Source: Calliopsis andreniformis (taxonomy: Eukaryota > Arthropoda > Insecta > Hymenoptera > Andrenidae). Taken from it: a stretch of 64,000 bases of DNA. This document shows, piece by piece, positions 1 to 13,615 of the stretch (position 1 is the first letter of the stretch; each line of letters begins with the position of its first letter). The DNA is taken from assembly GCF_051401765.1 (NCBI RefSeq), contig NW_027480591.1, forward strand, positions 558,001-622,000, in the 5' to 3' direction. The notes under the pieces are model-generated. The model had not been told where the DNA came from. It ran no database searches and saw nothing but the letters and a program-made list of their open reading frames with translations. Made by a program: the position numbers and the translations under genes.

Positions 1-56
1 ATACTCAATCTTCAATCCTCAATCCTCAATCCTCAATCCTCAATCCTCAATCCTCA
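1..56 (+). repeat. End of a further upstream repeat unit
   Basis: This short consensus-heptamer run precedes the GTGATAAATACT signature used here to mark the start of each family A unit. The same run precedes that signature in later copies (for example before 4,672 and 9,259), so the array continues beyond the left edge of the window. Confidence 0.8.
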
Positions 57-893
57 GTGATAAATACTCAATCTTCAATACTCAATCCTCAATCCTCAAT
101 CCTCAATCCTCAGTCCTCAATCCTCAATCCTCATTTCTCAAACCTCAATCCTCAACCCTCAGTCCTCATCCTCAATTCTCAATTCTCAATCCTCAATCCT
201 CAATTCTCAATCTTCATCCTCAATAATCAATCTCCAATCCTAGATCCTCAACCCTCAATCCTCAATGCCCAATCTTCAATTCTCAATAATCAATCTCCAA
301 TCGTAGATCCTCAATCCTCAATCCTCAATCCTCAATCTTCAACCCTCATTCTTCAATCCTCGATCTTCAATCCTCAATATTCAATCTTCAATCCTCAATC
401 TTCTATCCTCAAACCTCAAACCTCGATCCTCAATCCTGAATCCTCAATCTGCAATCCTCAATACTTAATCTGCAATCCTCAATCCTCAATCCTCAATCCT
501 CAATCCTCAATCCTCAATCCTCAATCCTCAATCCTCAATCCTCATTCTTCAATCCTCAATACCCAATCCTCAATCTTCAATCCTCAATCCTCAATCCAAA
601 ATCCTCAATCCTCATTCTTCAATCCTCAGTACCCAATCCTCAATCTTCAATCCTCAATCCTCAATCCTCAATCCGCAATTCTCAATACTCAACCATCAAT
701 CCTCTATTCTCAATGCTCAATAGAATATCCTGAATTCTCAGGATTCTATACTCAAACCTCAATTCTCAACCCTCAGCCCTCATTCTCAATCTTCAATCCT
801 CAATCCTCAATCCTCAATATTCAATCCTCAATACTCAATCTTCAATCCTCAATCCTCAATCCTCAATCCTCAATCCTCAATCCTCAGTCATAA
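57..893 (+). other. Repeat-derived open frame, not annotated as a gene
   Basis: 278 codons from a GTG. The translation is a degenerate Ser-Ser-Ile-Leu-Asn-Pro-Gln heptapeptide repeat with no signal peptide, membrane segment or recognisable domain. There is no ribosome-binding site; the upstream bases are consensus heptamers. The equivalent position in the next units is open for only 219 codons (4,672-5,331, 9,259-9,918, 15,968-16,627), so length is not conserved. The open frame follows from the heptamer having no stop in any forward frame. Confidence 0.9.
727..744. repeat. Hairpin marker (inverted repeat around GAATTC), type copy
   Basis: The sequence ATCCTGAATTCTCAGGAT is a perfect inverted repeat with 7-base arms and a 4-base centre. 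With flanking AGAAT and ATTCT it can pair a further 5 bases across a 2-base bulge. It is one of the few non-heptameric signatures and one of the few places with several G residues on the + strand. The same 18-mer has its GAATTC at 1,123, 5,340, 5,731, 9,927, 10,318, 12,042, 12,433, 16,636, 17,027, 21,223, 21,614, 25,565, 26,193, 28,965, 29,370, 38,202, 38,593, 43,123, 44,728, 45,119, 49,649, 51,227, 52,833, 55,502, 57,450, 59,238 and 59,866. No T-run follows, so it does not look like a bacterial terminator. Confidence 0.85.
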
Positions 894-3611
894 ATCCTCA
901 ATCTTCTATACTCAATCGTCAATCCTCAGTCCTCAATCCTCAATCCTCAATCCTCAATCCTCAATCTTCAATCTTCAATCCTCAATACTCAATCTTCAAT
1001 CCTCAATCCTCTGTCCTCAAACCTCAATTCTGAGTCCTCAATACTCAACCTTCAATCCTCAATCCTCAGTCCTCAGTACTCAACCATCAATCGTCAATTC
1101 TCAATACTCAATAGAATATCCTGAATTCTCAGGATTCAACACACAAACCTCAACCCTCATCCCTCAGCCCTCATCCTCCATCCTCAATCCTCAATCCTCA
1201 ATCCTCAATCCTCAATCTTCAATCCTCAATACTCAATCTTCAATCCTCAATCCTCAATCCTCAATCCTCAATCCTCAATACGCAGGCATCAATACTCAAT
1301 CTTCAATACCCAATCCTCAATCTTCAATCCTCAATCCTCAATCCTCAATTCTCAATCCCCAATCCTCAATCCTCACACCTCAAACATCAATATTCAACCC
1401 GCAGTCCTCGTCCTCAATCCACAAACCTCTATCCTCAATCCTCAATCTTCAATCATCAATATTCAATCTTCAATCCTCAATCCTCAATCCTCAATCCTCA
1501 ATCCTGAATCTTCAATCCCCAATAATCAACTTCCAATCTTAGATCCCTAATGCCCAATCCTCAATCCCTGATCCTCAACCGTTAGTCCTCGTCCTCAATC
1601 CTCAACACTCAATCCTCAATACTCAATCTTCAATCATCAATACTCAATCTTCAATCGTCAATACTCAATCCTCAATCGTCAATCCTCAATCCCCAATCCT
1701 CAATCTTCAATGCTAAATCCTCAATCCTCAATCCTCAATCATCAATCCTCAATCCTCAATCCTCAATCCTCATTTCTCAAACCTCAATCCTCAACCCTCA
1801 GTCCTCATCCTCAATTCTCAATTCTCAATCCTCAATCCTCAATTCTCAATACCTTCATCCTCAATAATCAATCTCCAATCCTAGATCCTCAACCCTCAAT
1901 CCTCAATGCCCAATCTTCAATTCTCAATAATCAATCTCCAATCGTAGATCCTCAATCCTCAATCCTCAATCCTCAATCCTCAATCCTCATTCTTCAATCC
2001 TCGATCTTCAATCCTCAATATTCAATCTTCAATCCTCAATCCTCTATCCTCAATCCTCAATCCTCGATCCTCAATCCTGAATCCTCAATCTTTAAACCTC
2101 AATACTCAATTTCAATCCTCAATCCTCAATTCTCAATCCTCAATACTCAATCCTCAATCGTCAATCCTCAATACCCAATCCTCAAACCTCAATCCTCAAT
2201 CCTCAATCTTCAATCCTCAATACTCATTCTTCAATCCTCAATATTCAACACACAACCCTCAGCCATCAATCCTCAATACTCAACAATCAATCCTCAATTC
2301 TCAATACTCAATAGAATACCCTGAATTCTCATGGTTCAATACTCAATCCACAATATTCAATAATCAAATCTCAATCCTCAATCTTTAATCCTCAATACTA
2401 AATTTCAATCCTCAATCCTCCATACTCAATCCTCAATACTCAATCCTCAATAGTCAATCCTCAATTCCCAATCCTCAATCTTCAATCCTCAATACTCAAT
2501 CCTCAATTCCCAATCCTCAATCCTCAATCCTCAATCCTCAATATTCAATCCTCAATATTCAAACTTCAATCATCAATCCTCAATCCTCAATCCTCAGTCC
2601 TCAATCCTCAGTCATCAATCCTCAATCTTCAATACTCTATCCTCAATCTTCAAGCCTCAGTTCTCAACCCTCAATCCTCAACACTCAAACCTCAATCCTC
2701 AACCCTCAAACCTCAATCCTCAACCGTCAGTCCTCGTCCTCAATCCTCAACCCTCAATCCTCAATCCTCAATCTTCAAACATCAATAATCAATCTTCAAT
2801 CCTCAATCATCAATCCTCAATCCTCAATCCTCAATCCTCAATATTCAACACTCAATCTTCAATGCTCAATCCTCAATCCTTAATTGTCAATCCTCAATCC
2901 TTAATCCTCAGACCTCAAACATCAATATTCAACACCCAGTCCTCGTCCTCAATCCACAACCCTCAATCCTCAATCCTCAATCCTTAATCCTCAATCGTCA
3001 ATCTTCAATCCTCAATGCTCAATCCTCAACACTCAATCCTCAATCCTCAATCTTCAATCCTCAATCCTCAGTCCTCAATCCTCAATCCTCAATCTTCAAT
3101 CCTCAATACTCTATCTTCAATCCTCAATTCTCAATCCTCAATCCTCAATCCTCAATCCTCAATCCTCAATCCTGAATCTTCAATCCTCAATATTCAATCT
3201 TCAATACTCAATCCTCAGTCCTCAAACCTCAATTCTGAATCCTCAATACTCAACCTTCAATCCTCAGTCCTCAGTCCTCAGTACTCAACCATCAATCCTC
3301 AATTCTCAATCCTCAATAGAATATCCTGAATTCTCATGGTTCAATACTCAATCCACAATATTCAATAATCAAATCTCAATCCTCAATCTTTAATACTCAA
3401 TACACAATTTCAATCCTCAATCCTCAATTCTCAATCCTCAATACTCAATCCTCAATCCCCAATCCTCAATCCTCAATCCTCAATCCTCAATCATCAATCC
3501 TCAATCTTCAATACTCATTCCTCAATCCTCAATCCTCAATATTCAACACTCAACCCCCAACCATCAATCCTCAATACTCAACCATCAATACTCAATTCTC
3601 AAGACTCAATA

Positions 3612-3770
3612 GAACATCCTGAATTCTCATGGTTCAATACGCAATCCACAATATTCAATAATCAAATCTCAAAACTCAAGCATCAATTCTCAACACTCAA
3701 TCCTCAACAATCAGTCCTCTCTCTTCAATCCTACATCCACAACCCTCATTCCTCAAGCGTCAATCCTCAA
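3612..3770 (+). repeat. Low-heptamer segment with TCCTCTCTCTTC, type copy
   Basis: After GAACATCCTGAATTC and a CATGGTTC variant comes a stretch where heptamer units are most degenerate: CAATAATCAAATC, CAAGCATCAATTC, CAACAATCAGTCC, TCTCTCTTC, CCTACATCCACAACC, CTCAAGCGTC. It occurs 14 times in the window, starting at about 3,612, 8,199, 14,901, 19,495, 25,199, 26,721, 32,251, 36,474, 41,082, 47,608, 54,255, 56,924, 58,872 and 61,818. It makes a good probe for counting units. No function is visible. Confidence 0.85.
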
Positions 3771-4671
3771 TACTCAATCCTCAATCTTCAATCATCAATA
3801 TTCAACCTTCAATCCTCAATCCTCAATCCTCAATCATCAATCCTCAACCTTCAACCCTCAATCCTCAATCCTCAATCCTCAATCCTCAATCTTCAGTCAT
3901 AAATCCTCAATCTTCAATCCTCAATCCTCAATCCTCTATCCTCAATCCTCAAACCTCAATCCTCAATCCTGAATCCTCAATCTTCAGTCCTCAATACTCA
4001 ATCTGCAATCCTCAATCCTCAATCCTCAATCCTCAATCCTCATTCTTCAATCCTCAATACCCAATCCTCAATCCTCAATATTCAACATACAACCCTCAGC
4101 CATCAATCCTCAATACTCAACCATCAATCCTCAATTCTCAATACTCAATTTAATATCCTGAATTCTCATGGTTCAATACTCAATCCACAATATTCAATAA
4201 TCAAATCTCAATCCTCAATCTTTAATCCTCAATACTCAATTTCAATCCTCAATCCTCAATACTCAATCCTCATTCGTCAATCCACAATTCCCAATCCTCA
4301 ATCCTCAATCCTCAATCCTCAATCTTCAATCCTCAATCCTCAATCCTCAATTCTCAATCCTCAATCCTCAATCCTCAGACCTCAATCTTCAATCCTCAAT
4401 CCTCAATCCTCAATCCTCATTCCTCAATCTTCAATCATCAATATTCAATCTTCAATCCTCAGTCCTCAATCCTCAATCCTCAATACTCAATCCTCAATCT
4501 TCAATCCTCAATCCTCAATCCTCAATCCTCAATCCTCAATCTTCAATCCTCAATACTCAATCTTCAATCCCCAATCCTCAATTCTCAATCCTCAATCCTC
4601 AATGTTCAATCCTCAATACTCAATCTTCAATCCTCAATCCTCAATCCTCAATCCTCAATCCTCAATCCTCA

Positions 4672-7600
4672 GTGATAAATACTCAATCTTCAATACTCAA
4701 TCCTCAATCCTCAATCCTCAATCCTCAGTCCTCAATCCTCAATCCTCATTTCTCAAACCTCAATCCTCAACCCTCAGTCCTCATCCTCAATTCTCAATTC
4801 TCAATCCTCAATCCTCAATTCTCAATCTTCATCCTCAATAATCAATCTCCAATCCTAGATCCTCAACCCTCAATCCTCAATGCCCAATCTTCAATTCTCA
4901 ATAATCAATCTCCAATCGTAGATCCTCAATCCTCAATCCTCAATCCTCAATCCTCAACCCTCATTCGTCAATCCTCGATCTTCAATCCTCAATATTCAAT
5001 CTTCAATCCTCACTCCTCTATCCTCAAACCTCAAACCTCGATCCTCAATCCTGAATCCTCAATCTGCAATCCTCAATACTTAATCTGCAATCCTCAATCC
5101 TCAATCCTCAATCCTCAATCCTCAATCCTCAATCCTCAATCCTCAATCCTCATTCTTCAATCCTCAATACCCAATCCTCAATCTTCAATCCTCAATCCTC
5201 AATCCAAAATCCTCAATCCTCATTCTTCAATCCTCAGTACCCAATCCTCAATCTTCAATCCTCAATCCTCAATCCTCAATCCGCAATTCTCAATACTCAA
5301 CCATCAGTCCTCTATTCTCAATGCTCAATAGAATATCCTGAATTCTCAGGATTCTATACTCAAACCTCAATTCTCAACCCTCAGCCCTCATTCTCAATCT
5401 TCAATCCTCAATCCTCAATCCTCAATATTCAATCCTCAATACTCAATCTTCAATCCTCAATCCTCAATCCTCAATCCTCAATCCTCAATCCTCAGTCATA
5501 AATCCTCAATCTTCTATACTCAATCGTCAATCCTCAGTCCTCAATCCTCAATCCTCAATCCTCAATCCTCAATCTTCAATCTTCAATCCTCAATACTCAA
5601 TCTTCAATCCTCAATCCTCAGTCCTCAAACCTCAATTCTGAGTCCTCAATACTCAACCTTCAATCCTCAATCCTCAGTCCTCAGTACTCAACCATCAATC
5701 GTCAATTCTCCATACTCAATAGAATATCCTGAATTCTCAGGATTCAACACACAAACCTCAACCCTCATCCCTCAGCCCTCATCCTCCATCCTCAATCCTC
5801 AATCCTCAATCCTCAATCCTCAATCTTCAATCCTCAATACTCAATCTTCAATCCTCAATCCTCAATCCTCAATCCTCAATCCTCAATACGCAGGCATCAA
5901 TACTCAATCTTCAATACCCAATCCTCAATCTTCAATCCTCAATCCTCAATCCTCAATTCTCAATCCCCAATCCTCAATCCTCACACCTCAAACATCAATA
6001 TTCAACCCGCAGTCCTCGTCCTCAATCCACAAACCTCTATCCTCAATCCTCAATCTTCAATCATCAATATTCAATCTTCAATCCTCAATCCTCAATCCTC
6101 AATCCTCAATCCTGAATCTTCAATCCCCAATAATCAACTTCCAATCTTAGATCCCTAATGCCCAATCCTCAATCCCTGATCCTCAACCGTTAGTCCTCGT
6201 CCTCAATCCTCAACACTCAATCCTCAATACTCAACCTTCAATCATCAATACTCAATCTTCAATCGTCAATACTCAATCCTCAATCGTCAATCCTCAATCC
6301 CCAATCCTCAATCTTCAATGCTAAATCGTCAATCCTCAATCCTCAATCATCAATCCTCAATCCTCAATCCTCAATCCTCATTTCTCAAACCTCAATCCTC
6401 AACCCTCAGTCCTCATCCTCAATTCTCAATTCTCAATCCTCAATCCTCAATTCTCAATACCTTCATCCTCAATAATCAATCTCCAATCCTAGATCCTCAA
6501 CCCTCAATCCTCAATGCCCAATCTTCAATTCTCAATAATCAATCTCCAATCGTAGATCCTCAATCCTCAATCCTCAATCCTCAATCCTCAATCCTCATTC
6601 TTCAATCCTCGATCTTCAATCCTCAATATTCAATCTTCAATCCTCAATCCTCTATCCTCAATCCTCAATCCTCGATCCTCAATCCTGAATCCTCAATCTT
6701 TAAACCTCAATACTCAATTTCAATCCTCAATCCTCAATTCTCAATCCTCAATACTCAATCCTCAATCGTCAATCCTCAATACCCAATCCTCAAACCTCAA
6801 TCCTCAATCCTCAATCTTCAATCCTCAATACTCATTCTTCAATCCTCAATATTCAACACACAACCCTCAGCCATCAATCCTCAATACTCAACAATCAATC
6901 CTCAATTCTCAATACTCAATAGAATACCCTGAATTCTCATGGTTCAATACTCAATCCACAATATTCAATAATCAAATCTCAATCCTCAATCTTTAATCCT
7001 CAATACTTAATTTCAATCCTCAATCCTCCATACTCAATCCTCAATACTCAATCCTCAATAGTCAATCCTCCATTCCCAATCCTCAATCTTCAATCCTCAA
7101 TACTCAATCCTCAATTCCCAATCCTCAATCCTCAATCCTCAATCCTCAATATTCAATCCTCAATACTCAATCTTCAATCATCAATCCTCAATCCTCAATC
7201 CTCAGTCCTCAATCCTCAGTCATCAATACTCAATCTTCAATACTCTATCCTCAATCTTCAAGCCTCAGTTCTCAACCCTCAATCCTCAACACTCAAACCT
7301 CAATCCTCAACCCTCAAACCTCAATCCTCAACCGTCAGTCCTCGTCCTCAATCCTCAACCCTCAATCCTCAATCCTCAATCTTCAAACATCAATAATCAA
7401 TCTTCAATCCTCAATCATCAATCCTCAATCCTCAATCCTCAATCCTCAATATTCAACACTCAATCTTCAATGCTCAATCCTCAATCCTTAATCCTCAGAC
7501 CTCAAACATCAATATTCAACACCCAGTCCTCGTCCTCAATCCACAACCCTCAATCCTCAATCCTCAATCCTTAATCCTCAATCGTCAATCTTCAATCCTC

Positions 7601-9258
7601 AATCCTCAATCCTCAACCCTCAATCCTCAATCCTCAATCTTCAATCCTCAATCCTCAGTCCTCAATCCTCAATCCTCAATCTTCAATCCTCAATACTCTA
7701 TCTTCAATCCTCAATTCTCAATCCTCAATCCTCAATCCTCAATCCTCAATCCTCAATCCTGAATCTTCAATCCTCAATATTCAATCTTCAATACTCAATC
7801 CTCAGTCCTCAAACCTCAATTCTGAATCCTCAATACTCAAACTTCAATCCTCAGTCCTCAGTCCTCAGTACTCAACCATCAATCCTCAATTCTCAATCCT
7901 CAATAGAATATCCTGAATTCTCATGGTTCAATACTCAATCCACAATATTCAATAATCAAATCTCAATCCTCAATCTTTAATACTCAATACACAATTTCAA
8001 TCCTCAATCCTCAATTCTCAATCCTCAATACTCAATCCTCAATCCCCAATCCTCAATCCTCAATCCTCAATCCTCAATCATCAATCCTCAATCTTCAATA
8101 CTCATTCCTCAATCCTCAATCCTCAATATTCAACACTCAACCCACAACCATCAATCCTCAATACTCAACCATCAATACTCAATTCTCAAGACTCAATAGA
8201 ACATCCTGAATTCTCATGGTTCAATACGCAATCCACAATATTCAATAATCAAATCTCAAAACTCAAGCATCAATTCTCAACACTCAATCCTCAACAATCA
8301 GTCCTCTCTCTTCAATCCTACATCCACAACCCTCATTCCTCAAGCGTCAATCCTCAATACTCAATCCTCAATCTTCAATCATCAATATTCAACCTTCAAT
8401 CCTCAATCCTCAATCCTCAATCATCAATCCTCAACCTTCAACCCTCAATCCTCAATCCTCAATCCTCAATCCTCAATCTTCAGTCATAAATCCTCAATCT
8501 TCAATCCTCAATCCTCAATCCTCTATCCTCAATCCTCAAACCTCAATCCTCAATCCTGAATCCTCAATCTTCAGTCCTCAATACTCAATCTGCAATCCTC
8601 AATCCTCAATCCTCAATCCTCAATCCTCATTCTTCAATCCTCAATACCCAATCCTCAATCCTCAATATTCAACATACAACCCTCAGCCATCAATCCTCAA
8701 TACTCAACCATCAATCCTCAATTCTCAATACTCAATTTAATATCCTGAATTCTCATGGTTCAATACTCAATCCACAATATTCAATAATCAAATCTCAATC
8801 CTCAATCTTTAATCCTCAATACTCAATTTCAATCCTCAATCCTCAATACTCAATCCTCATTCGTCAATCCTCAATTCCCAATCCTCAATCCTCAATCCTC
8901 AATCCTCAATCTTCAATCCTCAATCCTCAATCCTCAATTCTCAATCCTCAATCCTCAATCCTCAGACCTCAATCTTCAATCCTCAATCCTCAATCCTCAA
9001 TCCTCATTCCTCAATCTTCAATCATCAATATTCAATCTTCAATCCTCAGTCCTCAATCCTCAATCCTCAATACTCAATCCTCAATCTTCAATCCTCAATC
9101 CTCAATCCTCAATCCTCAATCCTCAATCTTCAATCCTCAATACTCAATCTTCAATCCCCAATCCTCAATTCTCAATCCTCAATCCTCAATGTTCAATCCT
9201 CAATACTCAATCTTCAATCCTCAATCCTCAATCCTCAATCCTCAATCCTCAATCCTCA
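4672..9258 (+). repeat. Family A higher-order repeat, copy 2 (4,587 bp)
   Basis: All landmarks of copy 1 recur in the same order: GAATTC at 5,340, 5,731, 6,931, 7,915 and 8,208, the ATGCTAAATC segment at 6,318, and ATGTTCAATCC at 9,189. By eye it differs from copy 1 by scattered substitutions and a few heptamer-multiple indels. The period of 4,587 is 655 heptamers plus 2 bases, so the heptamer phase is not kept from unit to unit. That shows the unit is copied as a block rather than grown seven bases at a time. Confidence 0.95.
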
Positions 9259-9385
9259 GTGATAAATACTCAATCTTCAATACTCAATCCTCAATCCTCA
9301 ATCCTCAATCCTCAGTCCTCAATCCTCAATCCTCATTTCTCAAACCTCAATCCTCAACCCTCAGTCCTCATCCTCAATTCTCAAT

Positions 9386-11500
9386 TCTCAATCCTCAATC
9401 CTCAATTCTCAATCTTCATCCTCAATAATCAATCTCCAATCCTAGATCCTCAACCCTCAATCCTCAATGCCCAATCTTCAATTCTCAATAATCAATCTCC
9501 AATCGTAGATCCTCAATCCTCAATCCTCAATCCTCAATCCTCAACCCTCATTCGTCAATCCTCGATCTTCAATCCTCAATATTCAATCTTCAATCCTCAA
9601 TCCTCTATCCTCAAACCTCAAACCTCGATCCTCAATCCTGAATCCTCAATCTGCAATCCTCAATACTTAATCTGCAATCCTCAATCCTCAATCCTCAATC
9701 CTCAATCCTCAATCCTCAATCCTCAATCCTCAATCCTCATTCTTCAATCCTCAATACCCAATCCTCAATCTTCAATCCTCAATCCTCAATCCAAAATCCT
9801 CAATCCTCATTCTTCAACCCTCAGTACCCAATCCTCAATCTTCAATCCTCAATCCTCAATCCTCAATCCGCAATTCTCAATACTCAACCATCAGTCCTCT
9901 ATTCTCAATGCTCAATAGAATATCCTGAATTCTCAGGATTCTATACTCAAACCTCAATTCTCAACCCTCAGCCCTCATTCTCAATCTTCAATCCTCAATC
10001 CTCAATCCTCAATATTCAATCCTCAATACTCAATCTTCAATCCTCAATCCTCAATCCTCAATCCTCAATCCTCAATCCTCAGTCATAAATCCTCAATCTT
10101 CTATACTCAATCGTCAATCCTCAGTCCTCAATCCTCAATCCTCAATCCTCAATCCTCAATCTTCAATCTTCAATCCTCAATACTCAATCTTCAATCCTCA
10201 ATCCTCAGTCCTCAAACCTCAATTCTGAGTCCTCAATACTCAACCTTCAATCCTCAATCCTCAGTCCTCAGTACTCAACCATCAATCGTCAATTCTCCAT
10301 ACTCAATAGAATATCCTGAATTCTCAGGATTCAACACACAAACCTCAACCCTCATCCCTCAGCCCTCATCCTCCATCCTCAATCCTCAATCCTCAATCCT
10401 CAATCCTCAATCTTCAATCCTCAATACTCAATCTTCAATCCTCAATCCTCAATCCTCAATCCTCAATCCTCAATACGCAGGCATCAATACTCAATCTTCA
10501 ATACCCAATCCTCAATCTTCAATCCTCAATCCTCAATCCTCAATTCTCAATCCCCAATCCTCAATCCTCACACCTCAAACATCAATATTCAACCCGCAGT
10601 CCTCGTCCTCAATCCACAAACCTCTATCCTCAATCCTCAATCTTCAATCATCAATATTCAATCTTCAATCCTCAATCCTCAATCCTCAATCCTCAATCCT
10701 GAATCTTCAATCCCCAATAATCAACTTCCAATCTTAGATCCCTAATGCCCAATCCTCAATCCCTGATCCTCAACCGTTAGTCCTCGTCCTCAATCCTCAA
10801 CACTCAATCCTCAATACTCAACCTTCAATCATCAATACTCAATCTTCAATCGTCAATACTCAATCCTCAATCGTCAATCCTCAATCCCCAATCCTCAATC
10901 TTCAATGCTAAATCGTCAATCCTCAATCCTCAATCATCAATCCTCAATCCTCAATCCTCAATCCTCATTTCTCAAACCTCAATCCTCAACCCTCAGTCCT
11001 CATCCTCAATTCTCAATTCTCAATCCTCAATCCTCAATTCTCAATACCTTCATCCTCAATAATCAATCTCCAATCCTAGATCCTCAACCCTCAATCCTCA
11101 ATGCCCAATCTTCAATTCTCAATAATCAATCTCCAATCGTAGATCCTCAATCCTCAATCCTCAATCCTCAATCCTCAATCCTCATTCTTCAATCCTCGAT
11201 CTTCAATCCTCAATATTCAATCTTCAATCCTCAATCCTCTATCCTCAATCCTCAATCCTCGATCCTCAATCCTGAATCCTCAATCTTTAAACCTCAATAC
11301 TCAATTTCAATCCTCAATCCTCAATTCTCAATCCTCAATACTCAATCCTCAATCGTCAATCCTCAATACCCAATCCTCAAACCTCAATCCTCAATCCTCA
11401 ATCTTCAATCCTCAATACTCATTCTTCAATCCTCAATATTCAACACACAACCCTCAGCCATCAATCCTCAATACTCAACAATCAATCCTCAATTCTCAAT
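9386..11500 (+). repeat. 2,115 bp tandem duplication, left copy
   Basis: The parent segment runs from just after ATCCTCAATTCTCAAT (9,370-9,385) to the same 16-base string at 11,485-11,500. After that point the sequence returns to what follows 9,385 instead of continuing into TAGAATACCCTG as other family A units do. The junction lies within this 16 bp of shared sequence. Confidence 0.93.
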
Positions 11501-13615
11501 TCTCAATCCTCAATCCTCAATTCTCAATCTTCATCCTCAATAATCAATCTCCAATCCTAGATCCTCAACCCTCAATCCTCAATGCCCAATCTTCAATTCT
11601 CAATAATCAATCTCCAATCGTAGATCCTCAATCCTCAATCCTCAATCCTCAATCCTCAACCCTCATTCGTCAATCCTCGATCTTCAATCCTCAATATTCA
11701 ATCTTCAATCCTCAATCCTCTATCCTCAAACCTCAAACCTCGATCCTCAATCCTGAATCCTCAATCTGCAATCCTCAATACTTAATCTGCAATCCTCAAT
11801 CCTCAATCCTCAATCCTCAATCCTCAATCCTCAATCCTCAATCCTCAATCCTCATTCTTCAATCCTCAATACCCAATCCTCAATCTTCAATCCTCAATCC
11901 TCAATCCAAAATCCTCAATCCTCATTCTTCAATCCTCAGTACCCAATCCTCAATCTTCAATCCTCAATCCTCAATCCTCAATCCGCAATTCTCAATACTC
12001 AACCATCAGTCCTCTATTCTCAATGCTCAATAGAATATCCTGAATTCTCAGGATTCTATACTCAAACCTCAATTCTCAACCCTCAGCCCTCATTCTCAAT
12101 CTTCAATCCTCAATCCTCAATCCTCAATATTCAATCCTCAATACTCAATCTTCAATCCTCAATCCTCAATCCTCAATCCTCAATCCTCAATCCTCAGTCA
12201 TAAATCCTCAATCTTCTATACTCAATCGTCAATCCTCAGTCCTCAATCCTCAATCCTCAATCCTCAATCCTCAATCTTCAATCTTCAATCCTCAATACTC
12301 AATCTTCAATCCTCAATCCTCAGTCCTCAAACCTCAATTCTGAGTCCTCAATACTCAACCTTCAATCCTCAATCCTCAGTCCTCAGTACTCAACCATCAA
12401 TCGTCAATTCTCCATACTCAATAGAATATCCTGAATTCTCAGGATTCAACACACAAACCTCAACCCTCATCCCTCAGCCCTCATCCTCCATCCTCAATCC
12501 TCAATCCTCAATCCTCAATCCTCAATCTTCAATCCTCAATACTCAATCTTCAATCCTCAATCCTCAATCCTCAATCCTCAATCCTCAATACGCAGGCATC
12601 AATACTCAATCTTCAATACCCAATCCTCAATCTTCAATCCTCAATCCTCAATCCTCAATTCTCAATCCCCAATCCTCAATCCTCACACCTCAAACATCAA
12701 TATTCAACCCGCAGTCCTCGTCCTCAATCCACAAACCTCTATCCTCAATCGTCAATCTTCAATCATCAATATTCAATCTTCAATCCTCAATCCTCAATCC
12801 TCAATCCTCAATCCTGAATCTTCAATCCCCAATAATCAACTTCCAATCTTAGATCCCTAATGCCCAATCCTCAATCCCTGATCCTCAACCGTTAGTCCTC
12901 GTCCTCAATCCTCAACACTCAATCCTCAATACTCAACCTTCAATCATCAATACTCAATCTTCAATCGTCAATACTCAATCCTCAATCGTCAATCCTCAAT
13001 CCCCAATCCTCAATCTTCAATGCTAAATCGTCAATCCTGAATCCTCAATCATCAATCCTCAATCCTCAATCCTCAATCCTCATTTCTCAAACCTCAATCC
13101 TCAACCCTCAGTCCTCATCCTCAATTCTCAATTCTCAATCCTCAATCCTCAATTCTCAATACCTTCATCCTCAATAATCAATCTCCAATCCTAGATCCTC
13201 AACCCTCAATCCTCAATGCCCAATCTTCAATTCTCAATAATCAATCTCCAATCGTAGATCCTCAATCCTCAATCCTCAATCCTCAATCCTCAATCCTCAT
13301 TCTTCAATCCTCGATCTTCAATCCTCAATATTCAATCTTCAATCCTCAATCCTCTATCCTCAATCCTCAATCCTCGATCCTCAATCCTGAATCCTCAATC
13401 TTTAAACCTCAATACTCAATTTCAATCCTCAATCCTCAATTCTCAATCCTCAATACTCAATCCTCAATCGTCAATCCTCAATACCCAATCCTCAAACCTC
13501 AATCCTCAATCCTCAATCTTCAATCCTCAATACTCATTCTTCAATCCTCAATATTCAACACACAACCCTCAGCCATCAATCCTCAATACTCAACAATCAA
13601 TCCTCAATTCTCAAT
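11501..13615 (+). repeat. 2,115 bp tandem duplication, right copy
   Basis: This repeats 9,386-11,500 base for base apart from scattered substitutions. One is at 13,039, where TCAATCCTGAATCC replaces a consensus heptamer and puts a stop in the forward frame that is open at 10,905. After 13,615 the sequence continues into the ACTCAATAGAATACCC expected of family A. Confidence 0.92.

Larger units (their letters stand above)
57..4671 (+). repeat. Family A higher-order repeat, copy 1 (4,615 bp)
   Basis: The unit begins at the signature GTGATAAATACT and ends where the signature recurs at 4,672. Internal landmarks in order: two hairpin markers with EcoRI-type GAATTC at 732 and 1,123; TACGCAGGCATC near 1,278; the ATGCTAAATC segment at 1,710; GAATTC at 2,323; a CAAGCCTCAGTTC segment near 2,650; GAATTC at 3,328 and 3,621, the latter followed by a TCCTCTCTCTTC segment; GAATTC at 4,160; and ATGTTCAATCC at 4,602. 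It is 28 bp (four heptamers) longer than copy 2. Part of the excess is a 21 bp piece near 2,880-2,905 (with TTAATTGTC) that copies 2-4 lack. Confidence 0.93.

Noticed and set aside
727..744. Rho-independent terminator
   Set aside because: The inverted repeat is AT-rich, its arms are short, and no T-run follows on either strand. There is no upstream gene.
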